A stretch of 64,000 bases of DNA, from positions 62,001 to 126,000 of the forward strand of contig JAKQNR010000006.1 in assembly GCA_029565685.1 (NCBI GenBank), read 5' to 3'. The stretch is from a bacterium (lineage in GTDB: Bacteria; Zhuqueibacterota; Zhuqueibacteria; Residuimicrobiales; Residuimicrobiaceae). Position numbers and translations under genes: made by a program. The notes under the pieces were generated by a model. It saw only the letters and a list, made by a program, of their open reading frames with translations, had not been told where the DNA came from and did no database searches. Of the stretch, positions 26,611 to 35,624 are shown piece by piece (within the stretch, counting starts at the first letter, position 1; every line of letters starts with the position of its first letter).

Positions 26611-29600
26611 CTAGCGTATGAGCACGGCTTTGCCCATGGCCTCCGTCTCCTCACCCTGCGCTGAGGCTATGACTTTATAGAGATAAACACCGTTGGCCGG
26701 GCGGTCTCCATCTGCATCGCGGCCATCCCAGAGGATCGCGGCAAATCCGGCTGCGGTGTCGCCGTTCTCCAGTTCACGGATCATCCGTCCAGACACGGTG
26801 TAGATCCGCACCGAGACCTTTGCAGGCTGGGTCATTTCAAAGGTGATCTGCGTGTCATTGGTAAACGGATTCGGATAATTCATCACTTGCAGCAGCTTGA
26901 GATCCGATTCAACGCGGAATTCATTGCGCTCATAAGTCGAGTTGCCGCTGGGATCGGACAACAGCACCTCCAGAGCGTGATCGCCGTCGGATAAAGCGGG
27001 CGTAAAGAGCAAAACCGCCGAAGCGCCGGACGACGGCGTCTGCCATAGCAGAACGGCAGAAGGATCGTTGTAGGCGATCCGCTTGCCGTCCAGCCATACG
27101 GTGATGCGCGAACTGTCCGGCGCAATCGGGCTGTTGTCAAAAGCAGAGATCAGGATTTGCGGTTTCGCGGCCACCAGGTCGCCGCTGACGATCTTGCGGT
27201 CATCATAGGTGATAAGGATTCGCGGAACTGTAGTGTCTGGACGGACATAGACTGTGGCGGTAACCGTGTTGTTGGTTTCCAGCACCTCATTGATCTGATC
27301 GCCGGGATCTACGCTAATTAGCAGTGTGCGCAACCCGGATCGATTTCCTGCGATCCACTTTTGCTCCACGGTCCAAAAGCTGTCCGCTGCCAATGGTTCG
27401 TTGCGCAGGTGGCGGGCAAAGGTCCGATAGCCCACCTCTGAATCATACTCTTGAAACAAAACCGCCACGCTGTCCGCCGGTTGCAGGCCAAGGTTATGAA
27501 TTTGCAGGGTCATCGTAACCGTGTCCCCCACCAGAACGGTATCTTTGCTTTGGGTCAGCACCGCCGGTGCGACGGCCAGATCCGGGGCGGGCAGAAAGTG
27601 AACTTGCCATTGCTTCAGCGTCGGCGTGACCTGGCCGTTCAGGGTTCCCAATCTGGCCTGCAGGTGGATCTTGGGATAGCGGTCGGCCGGCAAATCGGTG
27701 AGATCCAGCTCACGCAAAACGGCGCGGGAGCGCAGCAGCGTGTCCACCTGATTGTTGTTTTTATCAGCCGCCCACAGGACCATTTCCATCCATGTGGAAT
27801 CCGGAACCGTGGCATCCCATGCGATTCGATCCCAGCGTTTTGCCGGACCGATGGCAGCGGTTTGCAGCCACCCTGTTTCACTGTGGAGCCGCAGAGTGTC
27901 TAAAACAACCGCTTCCACTCGGCTGTCGCTGGACTGATACTGCTCGAACACCTGCTCTGCGGTCGCGCCTTTGAAACCGATGAACGCCCAGGAATCGCGG
28001 AATTGAATCAGCCGGGACAGCCGGCTGCCGAGGGATTCCAGCGCGTGATGGAACCGTTCCTGGTCGCCGACCGCACCGTCATCGCTTATGGCGATCAGCA
28101 CCAGTTGATTCTGTTTTACATTTTCCAGAAACTCTGCCATCGCCGTAACCGCGGCCGCATCGCCATAGGTATCGAATCGCCGGGCGGCAATTACGCGGGC
28201 GCTGTTGCGGTCCAACACCACCACGTTGTAGCCCCGGCCGGTGGTCATCAGCGCCTCGCCCTGCATGGCGATGACGGCGTAATGACCGGCTGAAAAACCG
28301 GCGGATTGCACCAGCAGCGGGAATGAACGTACATTCAATTGAATGCCCTGGTCACTGCCTTGCACGCTTTGCCGGTCAGCGCTTGCCGCGTCCTGCGTCA
28401 GGTCCTGCCGCCATCCGGACCAGGGCCGGCCGCTGCTGAAAAAACGGCCGTTCAGCACAGGGTGTTCGTCCGGATAGGCCGGATCGCGCGCCTGCCAGTA
28501 GTAGAGCTGATCGGGCGCCAACGTCCCCGGCGACCAGATGATCGCCAGGGGCTGGGTGGACAGCGGCCCAGAGCTGCGCCGCAGCGGGCTGGTGAACGAG
28601 GCGGTGGTGTCGACGAGAAACTCGATGCTCTGATCGGCCGCCGAAGCGGTCTGCGGATTTTGAATTTTTATTTTCACCGAGTCAAACGGAATCATGGCGC
28701 GGTCCTGCGGCGCAATCAAAAGCATGCGGCTGGATAACACCGTCACCCGCCGCTCCTGGCGATTGTTGCTTTCGTCGGCCTCGTGGATTTTGTCCGCGCT
28801 GTCCAGAACCACTTGAATATCCACAGCACCGGTCATATTGCGCAACGGCCAGACCACGGCGGTCGAATCGACCAGTCCCAGCGGCGGCCGCAGCACGTTA
28901 AAGACAAACGAACGGCCCAGGGTTGGATGCTGAACGCGGATGGATGCCTCGACGCTGTCCCTGGTGGCCAAACCGTAATTACGAATGCGCACCTGGATAT
29001 CGGCGGTGGAATCCCCTTCGCTGGGCGCTTCGGGACGAATGCGGATATCATCCGGCATCAAGGCCAGGTCCGGCTCAGTCGGCAGCGCCAGCTGAGTCGC
29101 CGGATCGCCCAAAAGATTGTACTGCAACAGCATGTCGCGGATATGCGCACTGCTGCCGAAAGCGCTCCACAGATCGATCTTGGCTTCATTCACGAGGCGG
29201 CCGAGCACACGAACCGAATCCCGTGTGGCCTTGGGCAAGAGCATGCGCAGAAAGGCGTAATCCTCGTACGAATAGCCCCACCCGGAGGTACCGAGAAAAG
29301 CGATGGCGCCCCGACCGCGGGCAAGTAGAAAATTCTCGCCAAAGCTGACCTGATCCGGCTGAGCGAAACGACCGGTGTGACAGGTCATGGAGGTGATAAA
29401 GGGATAGCGCGGCGCGTTCTCCAGCAGATCGATATCCGCATTGTGGAACATCAGATCCCAGGTCCGGCTGGCCGCGTGGCCGATGAAATTGGTCCACACT
29501 GTGCCGTTGTTCAGCGCCGCCATGATCGCATCGCGGTTCTCGCCTTCGATGAAATCGAGTGAGGTTTTATGAATCTGCACGCTGTGGCCGCTGACCGGCG

Positions 29601-32253
29601 CCGGCGTGACAAAGTCTTTCTGCAACGCGGCGGATTGGCCGCGAAAAGAGGCCTGATCAAGAATCGTAAATCCGCCGCTGATGAACAGAAACTCTTTTTT
29701 CCAGGCTGCCGACGGGGCGGCCTCATAGTCGATGAGCTTCTGCACCACCCCCTCCGCTTCGTCCACGGTTTCCACAGGCCAGCGGCCGATGGACATATCG
29801 GGCAGCAAATCCCCTTCGCCGTCCAGACAGACAAACCACAGATCGCTGACCGGGTTGCCGTAGGCGGGGATGTAATTGTTCTGTCCCAATTTGCCATAAT
29901 GATAGTGCGGATCCCAAGACGCATCGCCCAGCAGCAACACATAGGCGGGCCGCGGCGGCGTCCAGTTTGCATAAGCGTGCTGTAGAAAAGCCTTGATCGC
30001 CTGAGGACCGGACAGGCCGAAGGTGAAGCAATCATACACCTCCTCGATCCCTACCACCACTGTGCGGAAGTTATTTCGCTGCGCCCGGTATTCAGCGATG
30101 TGGTCGGCGGCGGATTGAAACAGAGGATGGGTGATGACGATATAATCCGCGCCAAGAGAGGAATCGGTCAGATCTCTGCCATGGTAAACCAAACTGCGCA
30201 GCGGCGTGCGGATGGCGGTGGAATCGAACACCACCACTCTGCCCGTAGGAACATAGGGCAATGAAAATTGCGCACTGAGAAGCGCATCAGGCGAACGCAC
30301 CACTGCAGCCAGTTGAACCCGGGCTTCGCCCTGCCCCTGCAGTTTCAGGGCTTCGACCGTCAGCTGCGGAGCGCCCACGCGGCAGATCAGCGCATAACTG
30401 CTGCGAAAGGTGATCTCTCCACTGTGCAAGCCCCCCAGCCGCTGCATAGCCTGCTTGGCGGCAACGGTCAATCCCGACGAACCATCGTCCGCCACCGCAA
30501 TCAGGACAAAAGTGGAATCAGTCTGACGGTTAAGAAAAGCAGCCATGCTGTCGGATTGCGCATTTGAGCCATAGGTGTCAAAGTTTTTCTTTTGCAGCAC
30601 CATGCCGGTGACGCCGTCCAGCGTCACCACATTGTGGCCGCGGCTGCCGCGGAACAACTCCACGCCATCGGAATAAAACAGCGCATGGTTGCCGTCGCTC
30701 AATCCGGCAGACCGCACCTGCAGCTGAATGTGGTGATGGGGGGCGATTCGAATAGAATCGATGGACCGGCCGGCCGCAAGGTCCCAGACCGTGGGTCGGC
30801 TTCTGAAGCCGCTGACAAACAGCGACTGATGCGTTGCCAGATCCGCGCCGGAAAATTCATACAGGCCGTTCACGCTGCGACTGCGCTGCGAGTAGCTCAC
30901 CTCCAGCCAATCAAGAAAAATTTGCGAGATCGCGGACGGCGTGTCGCCGATCAATCGTATCTCCAGGGTGTTGCCGAAGGTTTTGAGGCCGGCAGTGACG
31001 ACTTTGAAATCCGGAAAAACCTGCTCTCGATCGTTAAAGAAGAGTTCACAGACCGGAACCTGATTGACGTAAATCCGCACATGATGATCCGGCGTATGCG
31101 GATCGAGGGTGAGGCCGCGCAGACGCAGACGAAAACGCACCGAGTCCTCTTCCTCGGCAAGATGGAGAAGATCAAACGGCAGAGAGAAAGAAGCGTCCCG
31201 GTTGATGACAGCCCAGACCCACCCCTCGCCGGGAACCTGCTCGGTGTTCTGGATATCGTCGCTGGTATCACCCGAATAATAGGTAAGGTTCTGTTCCAGA
31301 TGAAGCAGTGCAGGCAGATGATCTACCATCTCGCCTGTTATACCGGCCGCTACAGGTTGGTAACGCCTTCCCGGCGACGGAGACCAATCCAGCCAATAGA
31401 CAGCCGTATCTCCGGCTGCGTCGTAATAGTCGTCCGCACCGAAACGGCGTTCGCCATAAAAGCGAATGGCATCGTTTGCAGAAAGACGGTCGGAGTGTTG
31501 CGGATGCAGCGCCAGCGGCTGCTCCACGCCTTTGCAATAAAGCTTCAAATCAGAAGGCACGATGCCGTCAAGGGCGATGCCGGCCGCCTGCAGCTCCTCG
31601 CCTTTCACCTCGTACACTGCGGATTCGGTGATTAAAAGCTTCATGGCTTGACCGGCGGTTGGTTTCCATGTCTGGACCTGCGGCCGCCGGGCTTTCTGCA
31701 CCGCCTGAGGATGAAAGGTGATCTGCAACCGGGCGAAGGCCAGCGAGCGGACACGCCGGCCGGCCGCCTGATAGCGCATGGGGTATAACGCCACGCGCAA
31801 CAGATTGCGCTCTCGGCGCCGGCCGACTTCATGGCTTAAAAAAACATCGGGGTAATACCCCGATGAGCCGGCAAAAGCCGGCGTTGCCGAATCGTTGCTG
31901 GAATCCGCCGGCAGATAGCCGGGGGCGATCGGATAGGGCGCCACGGCCTCGGTGACCACCGAGTCCAGCAACTGCACCCGGCTGGTGTAGCCGGAGGGAA
32001 TTTCGAGGGTGTAAGCGTCCAACGGCAGACCGGGGCGATCCGCATCCTGGCTGAGGGGCAGGGAACCCATCTGCGGCCGCGCCATCGTCGTCTGCTGCCA
32101 AGCGATGGTCTGCCAGGTCAGGGCCGGCGCCTGCCACTCCAGGATCAGGCGATCGGGCTGCTTTTCGATGACACGAAAGTGGGGCGATCCGCTGATGGCC
32201 TGGTTGAAGAATGATATGGAAAGAAATAAGGCTGGGTAAATTTTTTTAAACAT
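26611..32253 (-). CDS. Giant secreted gingipain-like C25 peptidase with two ILEI domains
   Basis: 1880 residues from ATG 32253, with a signal peptide (1-21). In order: N-terminal prodomain region; ILEI-like domain 1 (about 505-628; GSRGHNVVTLDG, FDTYG, VLIAVADDG); C25 peptidase (about 700-1055) with catalytic His926 in NFIGHAAS and Cys958 in SMTCHTGRF; CARDB-like domain (1061-1172); ILEI-like domain 2 (about 1303-1430; GRGYNVVVLD, FDTYG, VLIAISDDG, FRDSWAFIGFKGA); second CARDB (1557-1671); FlgD-like C-terminal domain from NYPNPF (1792-1797) ending VLIR. C25 enzymes are secreted cysteine proteases; the C-terminal domain suggests type IX-like export. ILEI domains are known from FAM3 cytokines and the POMGnT1 stem. 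No neighbouring gene is obviously coupled. Confidence 0.88.
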   Translation of the reverse strand: MFKKIYPALFLSISFFNQAISGSPHFRVIEKQPDRLILEWQAPALTWQTIAWQQTTMARPQMGSLPLSQDADRPGLPLDAYTLEIPSGYTSRVQLLDSVVTEAVAPYPIAPGYLPADSSNDSATPAFAGSSGYYPDVFLSHEVGRRRERNLLRVALYPMRYQAAGRRVRSLAFARLQITFHPQAVQKARRPQVQTWKPTAGQAMKLLITESAVYEVKGEELQAAGIALDGIVPSDLKLYCKGVEQPLALHPQHSDRLSANDAIRFYGERRFGADDYYDAAGDTAVYWLDWSPSPGRRYQPVAAGITGEMVDHLPALLHLEQNLTYYSGDTSDDIQNTEQVPGEGWVWAVINRDASFSLPFDLLHLAEEEDSVRFRLRLRGLTLDPHTPDHHVRIYVNQVPVCELFFNDREQVFPDFKVVTAGLKTFGNTLEIRLIGDTPSAISQIFLDWLEVSYSQRSRSVNGLYEFSGADLATHQSLFVSGFRSRPTVWDLAAGRSIDSIRIAPHHHIQLQVRSAGLSDGNHALFYSDGVELFRGSRGHNVVTLDGVTGMVLQKKNFDTYGSNAQSDSMAAFLNRQTDSTFVLIAVADDGSSGLTVAAKQAMQRLGGLHSGEITFRSSYALICRVGAPQLTVEALKLQGQGEARVQLAAVVRSPDALLSAQFSLPYVPTGRVVVFDSTAIRTPLRSLVYHGRDLTDSSLGADYIVITHPLFQSAADHIAEYRAQRNNFRTVVVGIEEVYDCFTFGLSGPQAIKAFLQHAYANWTPPRPAYVLLLGDASWDPHYHYGKLGQNNYIPAYGNPVSDLWFVCLDGEGDLLPDMSIGRWPVETVDEAEGVVQKLIDYEAAPSAAWKKEFLFISGGFTILDQASFRGQSAALQKDFVTPAPVSGHSVQIHKTSLDFIEGENRDAIMAALNNGTVWTNFIGHAASRTWDLMFHNADIDLLENAPRYPFITSMTCHTGRFAQPDQVSFGENFLLARGRGAIAFLGTSGWGYSYEDYAFLRMLLPKATRDSVRVLGRLVNEAKIDLWSAFGSSAHIRDMLLQYNLLGDPATQLALPTEPDLALMPDDIRIRPEAPSEGDSTADIQVRIRNYGLATRDSVEASIRVQHPTLGRSFVFNVLRPPLGLVDSTAVVWPLRNMTGAVDIQVVLDSADKIHEADESNNRQERRVTVLSSRMLLIAPQDRAMIPFDSVKIKIQNPQTASAADQSIEFLVDTTASFTSPLRRSSGPLSTQPLAIIWSPGTLAPDQLYYWQARDPAYPDEHPVLNGRFFSSGRPWSGWRQDLTQDAASADRQSVQGSDQGIQLNVRSFPLLVQSAGFSAGHYAVIAMQGEALMTTGRGYNVVVLDRNSARVIAARRFDTYGDAAAVTAMAEFLENVKQNQLVLIAISDDGAVGDQERFHHALESLGSRLSRLIQFRDSWAFIGFKGATAEQVFEQYQSSDSRVEAVVLDTLRLHSETGWLQTAAIGPAKRWDRIAWDATVPDSTWMEMVLWAADKNNNQVDTLLRSRAVLRELDLTDLPADRYPKIHLQARLGTLNGQVTPTLKQWQVHFLPAPDLAVAPAVLTQSKDTVLVGDTVTMTLQIHNLGLQPADSVAVLFQEYDSEVGYRTFARHLRNEPLAADSFWTVEQKWIAGNRSGLRTLLISVDPGDQINEVLETNNTVTATVYVRPDTTVPRILITYDDRKIVSGDLVAAKPQILISAFDNSPIAPDSSRITVWLDGKRIAYNDPSAVLLWQTPSSGASAVLLFTPALSDGDHALEVLLSDPSGNSTYERNEFRVESDLKLLQVMNYPNPFTNDTQITFEMTQPAKVSVRIYTVSGRMIRELENGDTAAGFAAILWDGRDADGDRPANGVYLYKVIASAQGEETEAMGKAVLIR

Positions 32254-32531
32254 TCCGGTCTCAGCAATTCTATTCAGGCAAAACCACAAAGGCGAAACTT
32301 TGATCGCAAGAACGCAGGCATCCCCTTTCCATTCATGCGGAAAGAGGTTCTCCCGGCAGCGACGGCGGCGCATAAAGATACGACAATAAAACAAGAGAAT
32401 AAATAATTTTCATCGCGGTGCTCGCTCCGCCTTGAACAAACGCAGCCGGTAGAAATTTTCAGACCCCCAAGGAGATCCTTCCCATTTCACAGCGTCTTAC
32501 ACCGCAGGCCGCATCAAAGTCGAACACTAAT
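32254..32531 (-). other. Leader region of the C25 gene
   Basis: Together with the terminator at 32532-32593 and its flank, this makes a 364-base gap between the C25 gene and the wecA-like gene. No convincing promoter was found. It contains a 26-codon open frame (32333-32413) that reads like an orphan signal peptide. Confidence 0.4.
32333..32413 (-). CDS. Possible 26-residue leader peptide or broken signal-peptide remnant
   Basis: ATG at 32413 with GGCGGAG 11 nt upstream, encoding MKIIYSLVLLSYLYAPPS and eight more residues before TGA. The sequence looks like a secretory signal with nothing behind it. It lies 79 nt ahead of the C25 start, which has its own weaker signal sequence. It may be a remnant of a former 5-prime end, a leader peptide, or chance. 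Confidence 0.2.
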   Translation of the reverse strand: MKIIYSLVLLSYLYAPPSLPGEPLSA

Positions 32532-32593
32532 AAAAAACCACCCGTTTCCTTCGGCCCCGGGCTTATACCGGGTGCAGGAGGAAACGGGTGGTT
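32532..32593 (-). terminator. Long rho-independent terminator of the wecA-like operon
   Basis: A perfect 15-bp stem (32536-32550 with 32579-32593) encloses a second small hairpin (CCCGG/CCGGG) and is followed on the minus strand by TTTTTTA. It lies 24 nt after the wecA-like stop, isolating the C25 gene from the glycan operon. Confidence 0.92.
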
Positions 32594-32617
32594 AGGCCCG
32601 GGGTCCAATAGAACCGA

Positions 32618-33604
32618 TTATTGCAGAGAGAACGACTCGAACAATCGTAAATTGGTCAGCATGCCTTGAGCCATGAGGAAAGCCAATACCGCCAGGATCA
32701 TGCTCAGGCCGACCATGAACAACGCGGCCCCGCCATGGCTCAGCCCTAATTTGACCAGGCGGTGATGAATGTGCTCCCGGTCCGCATGAAAGGGATGTAT
32801 GCCGCGGCGCATGCGGCGGATGATAGCCAGCAGCGTGTCGGTCAACGGCAGCGACAGCATCAGCAGCGGTACGACCACGGCCGCCTTGCCGGGAACGGTC
32901 ATGGTGGACTGGATGCTGAGACAGGCGAGGGCAAAGCCGAGCGGCAGGCTGCCAGAGTCGCCCATGAAAATTTTTGCCGGATGGAGGTTATAGCGTAAAA
33001 AGCCCGCCACGCTGCCGATCAGCAGCGGTGCGACCAACAGGGTAAGGTGGTTTCCATATAACCCGGCCACAGCCATAGCCATGGCGGAGACGACCAGGCT
33101 GATGCCGCCGGCTAATCCGTCCAGGCCGTCGACCATGTTTACGGCGTTGGTCACGCCGACGATCCACAGGACAGTCAGGGGCCAGGCCCACCACCCCAGA
33201 GCCAGTTCCACGCCGGGAAGGATGGCCGTGTCGATCCGCCAGCCTGCTGCAACAGCGACCAGGCTTACAGCGATCTCGACAAACAATTTCAGATTGCAAT
33301 TCAAATCGTACTTGTCATCAAACGATCCCAGGATCATGAGGATCGTCACGCCCAGCAGTAGGCTGGCCGGCAGCGGCTGTAAAAAGGCCGCCCGTTCGGG
33401 AAAAAGAACTGCACAGAGTATCGCTGCGCCGACGAACGATGCAAACATCGCCGCGCCGCCGAGCTTGGGAATCTTACCGTTATGCATGGAACGATGGTTC
33501 GGTACGGCGAAAACGCCGAACCGCAACGCAGCTTGCCGGACCATCGGAGTGATAGTTAACGCGATGAGGAAAGGAATGGCCATGAGCAAAAGATAAAAGG
33601 TCAT
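32618..33604 (-). CDS. WecA/TagO-family undecaprenyl-phosphate sugar-1-phosphate transferase
   Basis: 328 residues with about ten membrane helices. Motifs of the polyprenyl-phosphate HexNAc-1-P transferases are in order: GSFDDKYDL, NAVNMVDGLDGLAGG, IFMGDSGSLPLGF and HADREHIHHRL (the HIHH loop typical of WecA/TagO rather than MraY). It starts lipid-linked glycan synthesis by adding, most likely, GlcNAc-1-phosphate to undecaprenyl phosphate. It follows a GT4 gene by 12 nt, so the two are co-transcribed. wecB at 52-53 kb would supply ManNAc. Confidence 0.9.
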   Translation of the reverse strand: MTFYLLLMAIPFLIALTITPMVRQAALRFGVFAVPNHRSMHNGKIPKLGGAAMFASFVGAAILCAVLFPERAAFLQPLPASLLLGVTILMILGSFDDKYDLNCNLKLFVEIAVSLVAVAAGWRIDTAILPGVELALGWWAWPLTVLWIVGVTNAVNMVDGLDGLAGGISLVVSAMAMAVAGLYGNHLTLLVAPLLIGSVAGFLRYNLHPAKIFMGDSGSLPLGFALACLSIQSTMTVPGKAAVVVPLLMLSLPLTDTLLAIIRRMRRGIHPFHADREHIHHRLVKLGLSHGGAALFMVGLSMILAVLAFLMAQGMLTNLRLFESFSLQ

Positions 33605-33616
33605 AGTCGGTTCCGT

Positions 33617-34804
33617 TTATGAAAAAGGTTCAAAGGTAATTCCTTTGCGAAGCAAAAGATGCTGGTATAGATCAGAGATGCGCTGCACCATGGTGGCCAC
33701 GTCCCAATCGGCGGTGACAAGGGCTCGGCCGCGCTCCCCCATTCTGCCGGCGGCGGGACGGTCTTGCATCAATTGAAGGATGCGTTCGCCTAGCCCCTGG
33801 ACATCGCGCAGAGGCAGCACAAAGCCGTTATCGCCGTCGATCACCACTTCGCGCACACCTTCACTGTCAAAACTGACGATCGGCTTGCCGAGCGCCGCGG
33901 CCTGCACCAGTACGCGCGGCAGTCCTTCCCATAAAGAGGTCAACACAAACACATCCATAGCCGCCATGACATCCTCGATGTCATAGCGATAGCCGAGAAA
34001 ACGCACATTTTTTTCAATCCCCAGCTTGCGCGTTTGCTGGGTCAAGTCCCGGCTCGCCGGTCCATCGCCGGCGATCAAAAACACAGCGTCCGGCAGATGC
34101 TTTACCACCTGACACGCAGCTTGTAAAAAGTAGACATGCCCCTTGCGCATCTCCAGCCTGCCCACCGTGCCGACCACCGGACGTTGAGCGGGGATGCCGA
34201 GTGATTCACGCATGCGACGACCGCGCTCAGCCACTTCACTGCGTTGCAGCTGAAACCGCTCCAGCTCAAAACCGCTGCGGATAGTGATATAGCGGTCCGC
34301 TTGACCGATGCGCGCATCAAGATATATTTCCCGCAGATCCTCGCCCACGCTTACGAACTGCGTGGTGGCGCAGGCGGCCAGGCGCTCCAGCAGACGGTAG
34401 AAATGGCTGCGCAGCGGATGCAGTGAATCATGAAAGGTGCTGCCGTGCAGCGTGTGAATCACCAGCGGCGTTCTGCACAAAAAGCCGGCCAGCCTGCCGA
34501 GAATGCCTGCTTTGGCCGTGTGCGTGTGCACGATATGATACCGGCCTTTGCGGATCAGACGCATTAATTTCCAAAGAGCAATGCCGTCTTTGATCGGCGA
34601 TGGATCCCGCACCAGTTCTACCAGAGTGATCAGCCGAGCCCCGGAGCTCTGCGAGGCGAAGATAAAATCCGATTGGCCTCCGATGAGCAAATCAACCTGA
34701 TACAACGATTTATCCAAACCCTGGACCGTTGCCAGGGTGTTCTCGTCAGCGCCGCCGGCCACCAGCCGAGTGATCACATGCAGGACTCGTATTTTCTCTT
34801 TCAT
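33617..34804 (-). CDS. Glycosyltransferase family 4
   Basis: 395 residues, GT-B fold without membrane segments. N-terminal domain begins RVLHVITRLVAGGADENTLATVQG; the C-terminal nucleotide-sugar site is seen as VGTVGRLEMRKGHVYFLQA, FLGYRYDIEDVMAAMDVFVLTSLWEGLPRVLVQAAALGKPIV (E-x7-E type motif). It adds a sugar to a lipid-linked glycan; donor and acceptor unknown. Its Shine-Dalgarno sequence is locked in a perfect 7-bp hairpin directly before the ATG, and a structured segment lies farther upstream. Confidence 0.9.
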   Translation of the reverse strand: MKEKIRVLHVITRLVAGGADENTLATVQGLDKSLYQVDLLIGGQSDFIFASQSSGARLITLVELVRDPSPIKDGIALWKLMRLIRKGRYHIVHTHTAKAGILGRLAGFLCRTPLVIHTLHGSTFHDSLHPLRSHFYRLLERLAACATTQFVSVGEDLREIYLDARIGQADRYITIRSGFELERFQLQRSEVAERGRRMRESLGIPAQRPVVGTVGRLEMRKGHVYFLQAACQVVKHLPDAVFLIAGDGPASRDLTQQTRKLGIEKNVRFLGYRYDIEDVMAAMDVFVLTSLWEGLPRVLVQAAALGKPIVSFDSEGVREVVIDGDNGFVLPLRDVQGLGERILQLMQDRPAAGRMGERGRALVTADWDVATMVQRISDLYQHLLLRKGITFEPFS

Positions 34805-34824
34805 GAGGAGGTCCGAGCCTCCTC
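34805..34824 (-). promoter_or_regulatory. Hairpin sequestering the ribosome-binding site
   Basis: On the minus strand GAGGAGG (34818-34824), loop CTCGGA, then CCTCCTC (34805-34811) abuts the ATG of the GT4 gene. The ideal Shine-Dalgarno sequence is therefore paired with an anti-Shine-Dalgarno copy, and its spacing to the ATG is 13 nt when open. Confidence 0.55.
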
Positions 34825-35624
34825 TTGCATGTTTTTTCTGTTCGCACTGACGGCTGAAACCGGCTGTCTCTTGCGGGAAACCCTACACTCAGAAAAACCG
34901 ACTGTAAATCGGTCAGGGCTGTAGTGTTTCAAGCCGGGATCAATGTATCGCTGTGGTGCAAACGGCGAATGATCTAGGCTGCTGTGAATCGCCCGGTTTC
35001 GGCAAGCTTCGATCCAGCCTTGCTCTCGTACGGCTGCCAGCACAGCAATGAACGCCGCTCCAGTCATCCGATGAACGCTCCGGGAGCGCCCGCCAAGCGC
35101 CCAAGGCCGCCCAACCTGTATGGCAAAGGGACCGACCTTTGGCTCAGTGCAAAACCCTTTCCGCACACCGGCCGAAAGAAGAACCAGGCTGACGAACGAA
35201 TCCGTTCGAAGCCAATGAGAATGAACAAGGGTGATGTAATTGGTTTTTATGAAATAGCAAATATAAGGAAATCTTGGCAAATACCCAATTAAATAATAGA
35301 AAAATTTGATAGCGCTCACTCTGGCCCTATTCACCCCCCTTTCCACCGGTTTATCGCACAAGCCAGAATTCATCCTTCTGTCGCGAGAGCATGAGCGATG
35401 CAAAAACCTGGCCGATTCAGCGACGACGTTCGACACGGTGCCAAGGTCGAGGTCGCAGCTGCTGAGAGCCGGCGAAACCCGTTTATTGCCCCCTGCATTC
35501 CTGTGAATCTTCACTGCCTCAGTTTGGGCCGGCTGAAGGCGCCATTCCAGGTGGTCGCCCGTTATGTTTCCAAGATACAGCAACAATCCTGCCAAAAGTT
35601 TATGAATAAAATCAAGATAGCAGC
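34825..35624. other. 800-base region without a recognisable gene
   Basis: On the minus strand a 264-codon open frame (TTG start at 35595) crosses it and ends with TGA overlapping the GT4 ATG, but its composition is unlike its neighbours and matches nothing I know. The segment 35220-35310 is AT-rich and may hold the promoter of the GT4-wecA operon (for example TTGCCA near 35277 on the minus strand). Nested inverted repeats lie at 34860-34937. Confidence 0.4.
34860..34937. promoter_or_regulatory. Nested stem-loop element in the leader of the GT4-wecA operon
   Basis: Three nested stems share one axis: CCGGCT (34860-34865) with AGCCGG (34932-34937); AAAC-C-CTAC (34878-34886) with GTAG-T-GTTT (34921-34929), one mismatch; ACCGA (34897-34901) with TCGGT (34909-34913). 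Such nesting suggests a folded leader RNA or an imperfect palindromic element. Confidence 0.4.

Noticed and set aside
34801-35595. 264-codon minus-strand open frame whose stop overlaps the GT4 start (ATGA)
   Set aside because: The overlap is tempting, but it has a TTG start with poor context, a residue mix rich in R, S, C and H with no domain-like pattern, and crosses a strongly AT-rich patch and nested hairpins. Treated as non-coding leader unless conserved.
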